64,000 bases of DNA from Rosa chinensis. Taxonomy: Eukaryota; Streptophyta; Magnoliopsida; Rosales; Rosaceae. Below the pieces are notes generated by a model. That model was not told the origin of the DNA, made no database searches, and was given only the letters and a program-made list of their open reading frames with translations. The translations under genes were made by a program, and so were the position numbers. Location of the stretch: contig NW_020126817.1 of the NCBI RefSeq assembly GCF_002994745.2, forward strand, positions 310,001 to 374,000. Direction: 5' to 3'. Shown here piece after piece: positions 33,514 through 45,211 of the stretch; positions within the stretch are counted from its first letter, which is position 1; each line of letters starts with the position of its first letter.

Positions 33514-34807
33514 AGAGATCTTGAACATTTTTTTAAAAAAATTAGAGAAGTTAGTAAATTGTATAGTGAACTAAATAAAAGTGAATGATTTATACATAAA
33601 CGTCACTATTCACGATTTACTATTCACGAATTTACAAGTATAAAGAGAAGTATAAATTACAAAAATTTCACAAAGTATGATGTTACATATATACAAATTT
33701 TAGTTAGGGTATGGCATAGTTAATAAAAGTTTGAATCCCATTATAAGCCCTTAACCAAAGTTTAGACGTGCGGCCCAAGGGCTCGATCCTTAATACTAGT
33801 CGCCCTCCTCAATCTTTTGGTAACTCTTTTCACATAGAGCCAGGTAGTAGAGGAACGATTTTGGCGGAGCTCAGCTCACTTGTTTAGCAGGGGACGAGAC
33901 CCTTTGCTAGCACTTCTCGTATCCAATCAACCTAGACACCCTATGCTACTAAGGTGCGCCACATGAAAGAGAAGGGTGCAAGACTAATGTTAAAGACAAA
34001 GTCCTTCACCTATTCCATTATGGTCAAAAACTTATAATAAAATTCATACTCTCAAAAACCTGATTTTTACTATTCACGAAAATTTTATACAATTATTTAT
34101 TTTCTTTTCTTTTCTTTTATTTACAATTGTTTTCAACACTTAGGTACGGGAACAGGGAGTCTCGATGTGCAATGGGACTGAAACAACTACCCTTTTCAAG
34201 ACTATGTTTAATCCAATATACCTTAGTGTAACACAACATTTTCTTTTGTTATAAATATCATTGGTTTCGAATTAATTTCCAAGTTGTGAATCAAGAGGAC
34301 GTGCGGCCCAAGTATAGTTGTCTCGACACAAAGTCCCTCCTACATCCTTTGGGCAACCTTACTGAAATGGCCAGGTAGGGGAGGGCGAACACAAGAGGTA
34401 GAGTCCATTTTGGCATGAGCTACTCCCACAATGTGGTTTAGGCCCATTTGTAAGCACTTCTGGATCCAAACCCATTATGAACGTTGTCCCCTTCCTAGAC
34501 ACCATCCCACATAGGCTATACTTACTTAGATGAAAAAGGTCCTAGGTGTGAAGACAGTTCAATGAATATTAATAAAAACCGCCCTCAACCTTAAGGGACC
34601 TGAACTAGGTACCAATAAGGGGTTTAGGTCAATATTAATAAACACGACTTCACCTATTCCTCTTTAATTTACAACTCACAATAAAACTCGTATTCAATAA
34701 TATAAATAACAACCTAAGTATTTTCTTTACTAAATTTCGATCACAATATGAACATATATATAATATTTACGAAAACAACAATATTCACAATGCAACAAGT
34801 GATTTTT
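33510..34807 (-). other. Element C leader
   Basis: About 1.3 kb leader on the minus strand. From the gag side: AT-rich stretch (33520-33760); a module of about 190 bp (33768-33970) whose core is repeated in the C 3' region; the conserved approximately 90-nt domain (34138-34224); a second, diverged copy of the module (about 34300-34515); a block with GGTTGAGGGCGG (near 34590); and an AT-rich end next to the PBS. No ORF of note. Confidence 0.7.
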
Positions 34808-34810
34808 CAA

Positions 34811-34828
34811 TCCCCGGCAACGGCGCCA
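34811..34828 (-). promoter_or_regulatory. Element C primer binding site (tRNA-Asp)
   Basis: Reverse complement of TGGCGCCGTTGCCGGGGA, separated by 5 nt from the LTR that starts at 34834. Confidence 0.9.
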
Positions 34829-34833
34829 AAAAT

Positions 34834-37028
34834 TGATACGCTCAAAGCAAGCATATAATTTAACCCTAGAAATATCATTAGTAGTATAAGCAAGTAGGGA
34901 TCGTTCTATTCCGGGGATTGAGGGTACACCTGTCAATGTAAGACAATTTAAACAATTAAAATAAAACAAAGTATCATATTCACACAAATACATATTATTT
35001 ACGAATTCAAAGGGGGTTTTAGGGTTTGGTTTTCGAAAATTAAAAACAAGAATTAAAACTAAGCATAAACAAAAACACAAATACAAGAATGAAATGTAAG
35101 AAACAAAGATTAAAACCAAGTTCATGATTAAATTCGAATTAACTTTATATTGTTCTTCCAAGTCATGTGAAAGGAGTTGATCATGTGAAACATTAGAAAG
35201 CAAACGAATTCCCATATTTTACTTTCAACGCTAATTAATCTAAGTGAAAGCACAAAGACTAATCCTATCAAACATGTAATCAAGCCCTAGAAAGCTAGTC
35301 AATCATACATATTCAACGCAAGAAGCATCAAGAAAGGCTATCAACTCAAGTGCACAACTTAGTATGAATAAGTTCACCTAATTGCAATCCTCTTCAATTG
35401 AATTCGATTTTTGTCCAAAACCTTTACTACTTTCGATTCAAGTTACACAAAACAAAAAGTTGATTTCATGTTCTTAAATCTAGCACCACTCATACATAAA
35501 CCCTAAGAGTTTCGAACCAATTAAGATTAACATACAAGAGATATCTATAAAGCAAATTCAATCGAACAATCACACATAAGCAACTTTGGAATCACAACAT
35601 AGAAATCGAAAATCCTTAATCAATCATAAATTTTCAGAATATAAACCTTGTTCAAACATCAATGTTAACTAGAACAACATCCAACGAAATCAAACAAGGA
35701 GAATCAAAAGTGATTACGAGAAAGAAGGTTGAATTACACCGTGAATGGAGAGATGGATGAATAACTTGAACAATGAACGAATGAAGCTTGAAAGCAAGCT
35801 TCAAAGTGCACGGCTTCAAGGTGGAATGGTTGATGATGCTCACGGCCTAAGCTTGCTTCTTCCTTCCTTGCTTGAAAACGCCAAAGGTTGAACTAGAGAA
35901 TGGAGAGAGCTTCCGCGCGTAGAGAGAATTTTCTGAATTGTGAAGTGGTGTCTTGAAACGTCTAGGGTGAGTGTATATATAGGGAACGGCATGTCTTGGC
36001 TTCCAAGCCGTGAGTTTTCTGATTTATTTACCAAGGAATTAAATTAATAATTCCACATGCCTTCCACCAATGAGAAATTGCCAAGTAAGCCCTAGTGTGT
36101 CATCCAACCAATCATAAAACTCCAAGAAGATACCCTAATATATTCTTGCCGAAATTCCTTGAATATTTTCTGATTTTCTTCTTGTATTTTCGGCCAAAAT
36201 ATACTTAGGGTTTCTAGGAATGAATCTAGACGCCATTTGGTGCTTTTTTCTTGATTTCTTTCCATAAATTCCACCCTAGAAAATCTCTTGCGTAATCTTT
36301 TATTCTCCCTTGATATTTCACGCCACTTTTCTCTCCTCCCTTTAGTTTTCACGGCAAAGCATCCCTAGGGTTTCCTCCATGCGTCACAAACCCTAATTCC
36401 ATGGGCTTTGATGGGCCTTGATCCATTTTGCCGAAAATCCATAGAGTTCTTGGGCCTCGTTGCTTCAACTTCAAGCCTTCTCATCTCCAACGCCAAAACA
36501 CATTATTTTTCCATTTCTTTTTCATGGTTGCGTTGGAAACTTGCTCGGGAAGCCTTCCTCCATTTCGCAGGGTTTCCTAGTTGGATTAGGAAAGCTTATT
36601 TCTTCATTTCTGCTCAATTGTGTGGCCCAATTCTTCTCATATTTGTTCGTCTTGACGTTCGCAAGCTCCTCTTTCCATTCGTGCGTTCATTTCCACTTTT
36701 TAGCTCGGAGGTCCTGAAAATAGAAACTAATATGAAAAAAATGGAAACTTACCTAATTTGAAAAATAGAAACTTTCTAAAATTTAGAAATGGAAAGTTTC
36801 TAAAAATGAAAAATAGAAACCTTACTAAAAATGAAAAATAGAAACTTTCCAGAAATGAGAAATGAGAAATGAGAAATGAGAAATGAGGACAAAAATGGAA
36901 ACTTTCTACAATAAGGAACTTTCCCAATCAAAGAATGGAAACTTTCCCAAACAGGGATTTTTCAAGGAAATGGCGCAGAAAAATGTAAGGAAATGCAATT
37001 AAAACGTCGCATTAAAATGCTCCTATCA
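34834..37028 (-). repeat. Element C 5' LTR (complete, 2195 bp)
   Basis: Ends TGATACGC (34834) and CTATCA (37028), followed by target copy cttct. Contains the U5 motif CCGGGGATTG (34911-34920), a TATA-like box (35974-35981, minus strand), and in U3 an array of degenerate GAAACTTTC motifs (about 36715-36945) with five AGAAATG units. This copy shows the sequence missing from the disrupted 3' LTR. Confidence 0.95.
35974..35981 (-). promoter_or_regulatory. TATA-like box, element C 5' LTR
   Basis: TATATATA on the minus strand, upstream of the U5 motif and downstream of the U3 repeats; plausible promoter of C. Position-based inference. Confidence 0.5.
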
Positions 37029-37033
37029 CTTCT

Positions 37034-38735
37034 TGGATGGCTACTCAGGCTACAATCAGATTGCCATAGCCAATGAAGACCAAGAGAAGACGACATTCAC
37101 TTGTCCCTTTGGAACATTTGCTTATCGTCGTATGCCTTTTGGACTATGCAACGCCCCAGGTACCTTTCAAAGGTGTATGGTAAGTATCTTTTCTGATTAC
37201 ATTGAGAAAATCATAGAGGTATTTATGGATGACTTTTCTGTTTTTGGAAAAAGCTTTGATGATTGTCTTAATAATCTGGAAATTATCTTAAAGCGTTGTG
37301 TGGAAACTAACCTTGTGTTAAATTGGGAAAAATGTCATTTTATGGTTAGACAAGGTATAGTTTTAGGGCATATTGTCTCTTCTAGGGGAATTGAAGTTGA
37401 TAAAGCTAAAGTAGACCTTGTGCGTTACTTACCCTCTCCCACATCTGTGAGAGAGGTTCGATCTTTTCTTGGCCATGCAGGGTTTTACAGGAGATTTATC
37501 AAGGATTTCTCCAAGATTTCGAGACCTCTATGCCAACTACTCCAAAAGGATGTGGCGTTTGTATTTGACAAGGAGTGTCAAGAGGCTTTTGACAAGCTCA
37601 AGGAACTATTGACGTCTGCCCCTATCATGCTACCTCCAGATTGGTCCTTGCCCTTTGAGTTGATGTGTGACGCCTCTGACTATGTAGTTGGAGCTATTTT
37701 GGGGCAAAGAAAGGACAAACGACCTTATGCCATCTACTACGCCTCAAGGACTCTGAATGATGCACAACTGAACTACTCCACTACAGAGAAAGAGCTCCTT
37801 GCAGTTGTTTTTGCCCTTGAGAAGTTTCGTTCCTACTTACTTGGTACCAAGGTGATTATGCGGCTTTGAAGTACTTGATGACCAAGAAGGAGGCGAAACC
37901 AAGGCTCATTAGATGGATCCTACTCTTACAAGAGTTTGACGTTGAAATCAAGGACAAGAAGGGTAGTGAAAATGTGGTAGCTGACCACTTGAGTCGTTTG
38001 GTGCACGCAGAAGACCCTCTCCCTTTGGTGGAGACGTTTCTAGATGAACAACTCTTTGGAATCCAGGTAAGTGAACCATGGTATGCGGATATTGTGAATT
38101 ACATTGTTTCTAGGAAGATTCCTGATACCATGTCACGTGCTCATAAAGATAGGCTTAAGAAAACTGTTAGGCAATATGTTTGGGATGAACCTTATCTGTG
38201 GAAATATTGCTCTGATCAACTGATTAGGAGATGTGTGCCTGAACATGAACATAATGCTATACTTTCTTTTTGCCACTCTAAAGCATGTGGGGGTCACTTT
38301 GGGTCCAAGAAAACTGCGTTTAAAGTGTTAGAGTCCGGGTTCTTTTGGCCAACGTTATTTAAGGATGCATATGCATATTGTTTGACTTGTGATAGATGCC
38401 AAAGAACCGGAAATCTAAGCTCTAGAGATCAAATGCCTTTGTCTAATATCATAACTGTTGAAATATTTGATGTCTGGGGTATAGATTTCATGGGACCTTT
38501 TCCTTCATCTTTTGGTTTTCTCTATATCTTGCTTGCTGTGGATTATGTGTCGAAGTGGGTGGAGGCAAAGGCCACTCGAACTAATGACTCTAAGGTTGTT
38601 GCAGATTTTATCAAGTCTAACATCTTTAGCAGGTTTGGCATGCCTAGAGTTCTGATTAGTGATGGTGGTTCCCACTTTTGCAATCGAACGATTGAGGCCC
38701 TCTTGAAGAAGTATGATGTGACACATAAGGTTTCT
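37034..38735 (+). pseudogene. Element D pol, RT to integrase, with RNase H deletion
   Basis: Continues the frame broken at 1320: RT (FMDDFSVFG, Asp pair 37228-37233), connection, RNase H first Asp (CDAS, near 37670) and Glu (STTEKE). Near 37859 a 13-nt deletion relative to C and G removes the YTDH segment with a catalytic Asp and shifts the frame. The frame resumes near 37866 and runs through the HHCC finger and the integrase core ([15 protein letters not shown]). At 38735 it is cut by LTR K before the catalytic Glu. Clear pseudogene. Confidence 0.92.
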
Positions 38736-39848
38736 TGATAGGAGCATTTTAATGCGACGTTTTAACTGCATTTCTCTACATTTTCTGCGCCATTTCCTTA
38801 ATAAAACTCTATTTAGGAAAGTTTCCATTCTTCAATTGGGAATGTTCCTATTTGTACAAAGTTTCCATTTTTGTAGTTTCTATTTTTCATTTTTAGAAAG
38901 TTTCCCATTTTCAGTTTAGGAAAGTTGCCATTTCTCATTTTAGGGAAGTTTCTATTTTTCACTAACAGTTTCTATTTTCAGGTCCTTGTCACAAATGAGC
39001 TGAAATGAGCTCACAAATGGAAAGAAAAGCTAGCCAACGTTGGAGGGAGACAAAGTGAAGTACAAAGGGAAGCACAAATGAGCAGAAATGAAGAAATAAA
39101 GCTTTCCTAGTCCAACCAGGAAACCCTGTCCAGAAAGGAAAGCGTGCCAAAACAAGACTCTTGAGCCAACCAAGAATGGAGATCGAATTAATGAAGTGAC
39201 ATGGCATGAGAGAAGCTTCTTGAAGACTCTAAATGATGACATGGCATAAAGGTGGCGCATGGAGGCCCAAGAACTCTCAAGACTTATTGGATTTTCGGCA
39301 AAATGGATCAAAAGCCCACAAAGCCCATGGAATTAGGGTTGTGACGCAATGGATGAAACCCTAAGAAGCCTTTGCCGTGAAATCCTAAGAGATAAACAAG
39401 GAAGTTGGCGTAAAAATCAGAAATTAAAAGAAGATTTCGGGTGAGATTTTCTAGGGCTATTTTTATGGAAAGATAAACCCTAGGAGATCTTTTGCCGTCC
39501 AAGCCAAGAGGAAAAGAAGGAATAGCCGTGTGAATCAAAGAGAAAATAAAAGATTTCGGCAAAGAGATTTTCTAGGGCAATTTTTAAGGAAAGAAAATAT
39601 GTGTGGAGACCAAGAAACGGCTAAAAAGGAGTCTAGATTCATCCCTAGAATTCCTAAAGGAAGTTTGGCCGAATTGAAACAAGAAAAATCAGAAATTATC
39701 TCAAGGAATTTCGGCAAGATTTCTAGGGAATTAAAAGAGAATTTTGTGATTGGTTGGACCACCTCATAGGGCTTATGTGGCAAGCAAGCATTGGAGGAAA
39801 TTATGTGGAGTTATCACGTTAATTTCGTGGAAAATAAAGGAGAGCACG
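38736..39848 (+). repeat. LTR K, 5' part only
   Basis: Begins TGATAGGAGCATTTTAATGC directly after tttct (38731-38735), the presumed target copy; the partner would lie beyond the window. It carries the U3 repeat array (about 38815-38985) and is cut at 39848 by element G after gcacg. Whether K is a solo LTR or a full element cannot be told here. Confidence 0.85.
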
Positions 39849-42150
39849 TGATGTGCCCAAAGCGAGCGCATAATTTAACCCTGAAATTGTCATTAGTAGT
39901 AAAAGTAAGTAGGGATCGTTCTATTCCGGGGATTGAGGGTACACCTGTCATTATCAAACAATTAAACAATTAAAATTAAAACAAAGTATAATATTTACAA
40001 AGATATAACAAAATATATACATATTTACGAAAAGGGGGGATTTTGTTTTTGGTTTTTCGAAAATAAAACTAAGTTAACAAAACAATTAAAATGCAAAAAC
40101 ATAAAAATACAAATGGAATGAGAGAACAAAGATCAAAACCGAAACATATGATTAAAATTGACTCAAACCCTAATATTGTTCATCTAAGTCATGAGAAAAG
40201 AGTTGATCATGTGAAACATTCGAAAGCAAATGATTTCCCATATTTTACTTTTCAATGCTAATTAACCTAAGCGAAAGCACCTAGATTAATCCTATCAAAC
40301 ATGCAATCAAACCCTAGAAAGCTAGTCAATCATGTCATGTTTAACGCATTACGCATAAAGAAAGGCTATCAACTCAAGTGTACAACTTAGTTATGGAAAA
40401 ATCCACCTAATTGCAATCCTCTTTAATTAAATTCGATCTTTGTCCAAAACCTTTACTACTTTGATTCAAGTTTACACAAAACGAAAAGTCGATTTCATGT
40501 TCTTAAACCTAGCACCAATTATATCGAGACCCTAAGTGTTTGCAACCACATAAGATTAAAATACAAAAGTTAACTATAACGCAAATTTAATTAAACAAAC
40601 CCACATAAGCAACTCTCGAATCACAATAATATGAATCTGAAAATTCTGAATTAATCATAAAAATTCCAGAAATTAATATTTGTTCAAACACATATGTCAA
40701 CTAGTTCATAACCAACGAAATTCAAAGCAAAGGTTACAAAGGAGAATCGGATTACACCGTGAGATGGGGATGGTGATGAACGATTGATGTGGTGGTCTCT
40801 TGAATCTCGAAAGCAAGCTTCAAGGTTGGAGATGGATGATGGATGCTCACGGCTATGCTTCTTCTCCCTTGGCCTTGCTTGAACTCGTGGAGATGACTAG
40901 AGGATGGAGAAACTCACGGCTATGCTAAGAAGATTTTCTGATTTTTTTCTAAAGTGTAAATTGTAAAAGAAGAGGAACCCTTGACGTTGAGAAAGGGGGA
41001 GTATATATAGGGGCACGGCCTCCTTGCTCTCCAAGCCGTGTAAACCTCATGGAATTAATCTGAAAATTCCACATAATTTCCTCCAATAATATCTTGCCAA
41101 ATAAGCCCTATGAGGTGGTTCAACCAATCACAAAATTCCATTTAATTCCCTAATAATCTTGGCCAAAATTCCCTTGATAATATTCTGATTTTATACTTTA
41201 AATTCGGCCAAAACTCCTTTAGGGAATATAGGAATGTATCTAGACTTCTTTTGAGCTTTTCTTGGTCTCCACCTTTTTCTCTTTCCTTTTATTTCTCCCT
41301 TGAATATCTCTTTGCCGAAATCTCTAGGGTTTTCTTTTGATTCACACGGAAAATCTCTCTCCTTCCTTGTATTTTCACGGCAAATTCTCTAGGTATGTCT
41401 CCAAATATATTTTCTTTCCATAAAAATAGCCCTAGAAAATCTCCACCGAAATCTTCTTTATATTTTCTGATTTCTCACGCCACTTCCTTGTTTCTCTCTT
41501 TACTTTGGACGGCAAACTCTCCCTAGGGTTTAGTCATGCGTCAAAAACCCTAGTTGCATGGGTTTTTGTGGGCCTTTAATCCAATTGCCGAAAATTCAAT
41601 GTCTCCTGAGAATTCATGGGCCTCCATGAGCCACCTTTATGCCATGTCATCATCTAGAGTCTTCAAGAAGCTTCTCTCATGCCATGTCACTTCATTAATT
41701 CGATCTCCATTCTTGGTTGGCTCAAGAGTCTTGTTTTGGCAAGCTTTCCTTTTCTGGACAGGGTTTCCTGGTTGGACCAGGAAAGCTTCACTTCTTCATT
41801 TCTGCTCATTTGTGCTTCCCTTTGTACTTCATCTTGTCTCCCTCCAACGTTGGCTAGCTTCTCTCTCCATTTGTGAGCTCATTTCAGCTCATTTGTAACA
41901 AGGACCTGAAAATAGAAACTAGTAAGAAAAATAGAAACTTTCCTCAAATGAAAAATGGCAACTTTCCTAAACTGAAAATGGGAAACTTTCTAAAAAAGAA
42001 AAATAGAAACTACAAAAATAGAAACTTTCTACAAATAGGAACTTTCCCAATCGAAGAATGGAAACTTTCCTAAACAGGATTTTATTAAGGAAATAACGCA
42101 AGAAATGTAGGGAAAAGCAAGTAAAACGTCGCATTAAAATGCTCCTATCA
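39849..42150 (-). repeat. Element G 3' LTR
   Basis: 2302 bp from TGATGTGCCC to CTCCTATCA. TATA-like box 41002-41009 (minus strand). The U3 array of GAAACTTTC-type repeats is at about 41910-42075. It stands head to head with the 5' LTR of F, with only two bases between. Confidence 0.92.
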
Positions 42151-42152
42151 AA

Positions 42153-44478
42153 TGATAGGAGCATTTTAATGCGACGTTTTAACTGCATTTCCCTACATTT
42201 TCTGCGTTATTTCCTTAATAAAACTCTGTTTAGGAAAGTTTCCATTCTTCGATTGGGAAAGTTCCTATTTGTATAAAGTTTCTATTTTTGTAGTTTCTAT
42301 TTTTCATTTTTGGAAAGTTTCCATTTTCAGTTTAGGAAAGTTGCCATTTTTCATTTTAGGGAAGTTTCTATTTTTCTTACTAGTTTCTATTTTCAGGACC
42401 TCGGAGCTAAAAAGTGGAAATGAACTCACAAATGGAAAGAGGAGCTCGCCAATGTTGGAAGGAGACAAAATGAGATACAAAGGGCTGCATAAATAAGCTG
42501 AAAAGAAGAAATGAAGTTTTCCTGGTTCAACCAGGAAATCCTGTTTCAACCAGGAAACCTTGTCCAGAAGAGGAAACCCTGCCAAAACAAGACTCTTGAG
42601 TCAACCAAGAAAGGAAAGCAGAAAAATGAAGTGTCATGGCATTGAAAAAACCTTCTTGAAGACATTAGAAGATGACATGGCTTGAAGGTGACGCACAAAG
42701 GCCCAAGAACTCTCAAGAGGTTATGGATTTCGGCAAATGGATAAAGGCCCATGGAAATTAGGGTTTGTGACACATGAGAGATATTTTTGGAGAATATATA
42801 TGTGTTTGCCGTAAAATACAAAGAGGAAAAGGAGGAGGCAACATGAAAATCTGAAAATATAATTGAAGATTTTGATTGGAGTAATTCAAGGGAGATTTTT
42901 AAGGGCAAAGAGATATTCTTGGAAGATTTAAATGTGATTTTTGGCCGAAAATGGTGAAGCAAATCAGCATTTATTTATGGAATTTCGGCAATTACTTTCC
43001 CAAGGATATTTGTGGCCGAAATTGGTGAAGCAAATCGGAATTTATTTATGGAATTTCGGCAATTACTCTCTCCTAAGATATTCTTGGCCGAAATTAATGA
43101 AGAAAATCAGAAAATCCTTATATAATTTCGGCAAGGATATATATTAAAGGAATTTAGGGAATTAATTTGGAGAGTTTTGATTGGTTAGATGACACACCAA
43201 GGCTTACTCGGCATTCTACGATTGGTTGGACCACATCACAAGGCTTACTTGGCATCATACCATTGGTTGAAGTGATGTGGAAATTTCTGATTGCTTGGAG
43301 AACCCTAGCCGTGCCCCTATATATTCTCCCCTTTTCTCAACGTCAAGGGGTCCTCTCCCCCATACAATTTACACTTTAGAAAAAAATCAGAAAATCTTCT
43401 TAGCATAGCCGTGAGTTTCTCCATCCTCTAGTCATCTCCACGAGTTCAAGCAAGGCCAAGGGAGAAGAAGCATAGCCGTGAGCATCCATCATCCATCTCC
43501 AACCTTGAAGCTTGCTTTCGAGATTCAAGAGACCACCACATCAATCGTTCATCACCATCCCCATCTCACGGTGTAATCCGATTCTCCTTTGTAACCTTTG
43601 CTTTGAATTTCGTTGGTTATGAACTAGTTGACATATGTGTTTGAACAAATATTAATTTCTGGAATTTTATGATTAATTGAGAATTTTCAGATTCATATAT
43701 TGTGATTCGAGAGTTGCTTATGTGAGTTTGTTTAATTAAATTTGCGTTATAGATAACTTTTGTATTTTAATCTTATGTGGTTGCAAACACTTAGGGTTTT
43801 GATATGAATGATGCTAGGTTTAAGAGCATGAAATCGACTTTTCGTTTTGTGTAAACTGGAATCAAAGTAGTAAAGGTTTTGTACAAAGATCGAATTTAAT
43901 TAACGAGGATTGCAATTAGGTGGACTTTTCCATACTAAGTTGTACACTTGGGTTGATAGCCTTTCTCTATGTGTAATGCGTTAAACATGACATGATTGAC
44001 TAGCTTTCTAGGGTTTGATTGCATGTTTGATAGGATTAATCTAGGTGCTTTCGCTTAGGTTAATTAGCATTGAAAAGTAAAAAATGGGAATTCATTTGCT
44101 TTCGAATGTTTCACATGATCAACTCCTTTCTCATGACTTAGATGAACAATATTAGGGTTTGAGTCAATTTTAATCATATGTTTCGGTTTTGATCTTTGTT
44201 CTCTCATTCCATTTGTATTTTTATGTTTTTTGCATTTTAATTGTTTTGTTAACTTAGTTTTATTTTCGAAAAACCAAAAACAAAATCCCCCCTTTTCGTA
44301 AATATGTATATATTTTGTTATATCTTTGTAAATATTATACTTTGTTTTAATTTTAATTGTTTAATTGTTTGACAATTACAGGTGTACCCTCAATCCCCGG
44401 AATAGAACGATCCCTATTTATTACGTACTACTAATGACATTTCAGGATTAAATTATGCGCTTGCTTTTGGGCGCATCA
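42153..44478 (+). repeat. Element F 5' LTR
   Basis: 2326 bp, TGATAGGAGC to GGGCGCATCA. U3 repeat array about 42228-42400; TATA-like box 43318-43325; U5 motif CAATCCCCGG 44391-44400. ORFs inside recur in other LTR copies only because the LTRs are related. Confidence 0.95.
43318..43325 (+). promoter_or_regulatory. TATA-like box, element F 5' LTR
   Basis: TATATATT after CCGTGCCCC; the same box lies at 51122-51129 in the 3' LTR. Similar boxes occur at the same place in LTRs G, H, I and J. Confidence 0.5.
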
Positions 44479-44483
44479 ATTTT

Positions 44484-44501
44484 TGGCGCCGTTGCCGGGG
44501 A
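44484..44501 (+). promoter_or_regulatory. Element F primer binding site (tRNA-Asp)
   Basis: TGGCGCCGTTGCCGGGGA, 5 nt after the LTR. Intact although the element is non-coding. Confidence 0.9.
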
Positions 44502-44504
44502 TTG

Positions 44505-45211
44505 AAAAATCACTTGTTAAATATGTGAATATTTGTTTTGTTTATATGTTGTGTTCGAAAAAAAAAAAAAAATTTTACTTGTTAATTGTTCATAATTTGT
44601 TAGTTAATTAGTTAATTAATTACTTAGGTTGTTATTTATATTATTGAATACGAATTTTAATTGTGAGTTGTAAATTAAAGAAGGAATATGTGAAGTCGTG
44701 TTTATTAATATTGGCCTAAACCCCTTATTGGTACCTAGTCCAGGTCCCGTAAGGTTGAGGGCGGCCTTTATTAACATTCATTGAACTGTCTTCACACTTA
44801 GGATCTTTTTCATCCAAGTAAGTATAGCCTATGTGGGATGGTGTCTAGGAAGGGGACAACGCTTATGACAGGTTCTTGAATCCAGAAGTGCTTACAAATG
44901 GGCCTAAACCACAATGTGGGAGTAGCTCATGCCAAAATGGATTCTACCTCTCGTGGTCGCCCTCCCCTACCTGGCCATTTCAGTAAGGTTGCCCAAAGGA
45001 TGTAGGAGAGACTTGGTGTCTAGACGACTATACTTGGGCCGCACGTCCTCTTGATTTACCGCTTTGAATTTAATTTGATATCAATGATATATATAACAAA
45101 CGAAAATGTTGTGATTCACTAAGGTATATTGGATTAAACATAGTCTTGAAAAGGGTAGCTATTTCAGTCCCATTACACATCGAGACTCCCTGTTCCCGTA
45201 CCTAAGTGTTG
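44505..45211 (+). other. Element F leader
   Basis: Shares with the leaders of B, C and H the GGCCTAAACC...GGTTGAGGGCGG block (about 44710-44770), the module with GAAGTGCTTACAAATGGGCC (about 44780-45060) and the conserved domain just upstream of where gag would start (45124-45207). No gag follows. Confidence 0.75.

Larger units (their letters stand above)
1321..37028 (-). mobile_element. Element C: Athila-type LTR retrotransposon, minus strand, with four nested insertions
   Basis: C has LTRs at both ends with TGAT...ATCA termini, a 5-bp target duplication cttct (1316-1320 and 37029-37033), PBS next to the right-hand LTR and polypurine tract next to the left-hand LTR, so it reads right to left. 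After removing the inserts A, solo LTR B, B and J, it is a gag-pol element with a leader, a gag-pol frame and about 2.2 kb of 3' non-coding sequence. It interrupts the RT of element D. The two LTRs are nearly identical over the segments that can be compared, so insertion was recent. Confidence 0.95.

Noticed and set aside
42546..42962. 138-codon ORF (starting MLHHFRPK) seen again near 31321-31737, 50350-50766 and 58229
   Set aside because: It recurs only because these are copies of one LTR. It lies antisense to the LTR in U3/R, has no recognisable domain, and is broken in other copies.
44505..45211. Host gene or exon captured in leader regions of F, C or H
   Set aside because: The sequence is shared between leaders of several elements and has no open reading frame, so it belongs to the elements.
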